Both the position numbers and the translations under genes were made by a program. The notes under the pieces are model-generated. The model searched no databases, had not been told where the DNA came from, and saw only the letters and a program-made list of their open reading frames with translations. Shown piece after piece: positions 5,948 through 6,105 of a DNA stretch of 6,105 nucleotides. Origin of the DNA: JALZVT01 sp964519335 (GTDB taxonomy: Bacteria; Pseudomonadota; Gammaproteobacteria; Pseudomonadales; Azotimanducaceae); assembly GCA_964519335.1 (NCBI GenBank), contig CAZFIA010000199.1:1-6105 (forward strand), in the 5' to 3' direction. Position 1 is the first letter of the stretch; every line of letters begins with the position of its first letter.

Positions 5948-6105
5948 GCTGGATCTCACGAAAGGAACAACGCCCCGGATTGTACGATCAGCGATACGAG
6001 AACCCCAGCCAGTCCTAATCTGGACCACCCGACCGACTCAGCCCAGAGCCAAAACGCCCTAGAACGGTTTGAACCTTTGGTGCGGGACTATTTCAACGCT
6101 AGCTT
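5939..6105 (+). CDS. Probable N-terminus of an Lhr-type DEAD/DEAH helicase, cut by window edge, start uncertain
   Basis: The + strand frame is open from 5930 to the end of the window. Its last stretch translates as QSQNALERFEPLVRDYFNAS (6047-6105). This resembles the A-L-x-x-F-x-P-x-V-R-x-W-F opening of Lhr-like superfamily 2 helicases, which continues as (F)xxPTxxQxxGW with the Q motif beyond the window. Lhr proteins are large ATP-dependent 3'-5' helicases implicated in nucleic-acid repair. The start is unresolved: the only standard start codon upstream of the conserved part is TTG 5939, whose GAGGGG is just 1 nt away, too close for normal use. A CTG at 6020 would give a shorter leader but has no Shine-Dalgarno sequence. 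If TTG 5939 is used, the gene overlaps the first bases of the divergent CoA-transferase-like gene. The family call rests on about 20 residues recalled from memory and is tentative. Confidence 0.45.
   Translation, partial: MWHAGSHERNNAPDCTISDTRTPASPNLDHPTDSAQSQNALERFEPLVRDYFNAS
5979..5984 (-). promoter_or_regulatory. -10-like element upstream of the acetyl-CoA hydrolase-like gene
   Basis: On the minus strand TACAAT matches the sigma-70 -10 consensus at five of six bases. It would start transcription about 25 nt before ATG 5947, leaving a short leader. No good -35 lies 16-18 bp upstream. The element falls inside the alternative GTG 6028 reading, which favours the ATG start. Confidence 0.35.

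Noticed and set aside
5948..6028. GTG 6028 as start of the acetyl-CoA hydrolase-like protein
   Set aside because: The extra 27 residues show no family motif, a -10-like TACAAT lies inside them, and ATG 5947 has a plausible GAGA upstream. It is not fully excluded, since a GAG lies 8 nt before the GTG.
5946..6062. 38-codon + strand frame starting at ATG 5946 with a well-placed GAGGGG
   Set aside because: The peptide is Arg/Pro/Thr-rich, resembles nothing, and lies opposite the CoA-transferase-like upstream region. The adjacent frame with helicase-like residues is the better coding candidate.
6066..6075. GGTT-TG-AACC near-palindrome at the right edge
   Set aside because: It is only 4 bp per arm and lies within the likely helicase coding frame. 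It is expected by chance.

Overview
This 6.1 kb window looks like ordinary proteobacterial chromosome. It is compact, has mid-range GC content, shows gammaproteobacterium-like gene types, and carries no RNA gene, CRISPR array, insertion sequence or phage module that I can see. The assignment rests only on protein character. I could not identify a genus.

Layout, left to right. (1) A TetR-type regulator on the + strand, cut by the left edge, ends at 667. (2) Convergent to it, two genes run leftward, 31 bp apart: a SRAP-domain protein of the YedK/HMCES type (1919 to 1179), then a conserved-looking protein of unknown function (1147 to 689). (3) Diverging from the SRAP gene across a 78-bp gap is a large oligopeptidase B-like S9 serine peptidase (1998 to 4130, +). 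(4) Convergent to the peptidase is a small protein with paired CxxC motifs (4427 to 4179, -). It sits downstream of a 203-bp gap rich in small inverted repeats and GGA triplets. (5) An acetyl-CoA hydrolase/CoA-transferase family gene (5947 to 4631, -) precedes that gap. (6) At the right edge an open + strand frame ends in residues resembling the N-terminus of an Lhr-type superfamily 2 helicase, divergent from the CoA-transferase-like gene. It has no conventional start near the conserved part.

The genes do not form an obvious single pathway. SRAP proteins protect abasic sites in single-stranded DNA and Lhr helicases are linked to nucleic-acid repair, so a loose DNA-maintenance flavour is possible, but the two loci lie 4 kb apart and are not co-transcribed. 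I did not find a convincing undescribed multi-gene system. The best leads are at residue and regulatory level: the acetyl-CoA hydrolase homologue has Gly where the family's catalytic Glu is expected; the S9 peptidase has an intact triad but altered P1/P2 specificity positions; the peptidase mRNA may be leaderless; and the leader of the zinc-ribbon-like gene carries hairpins and a GGA cluster suggestive of CsrA/RsmA-type control.
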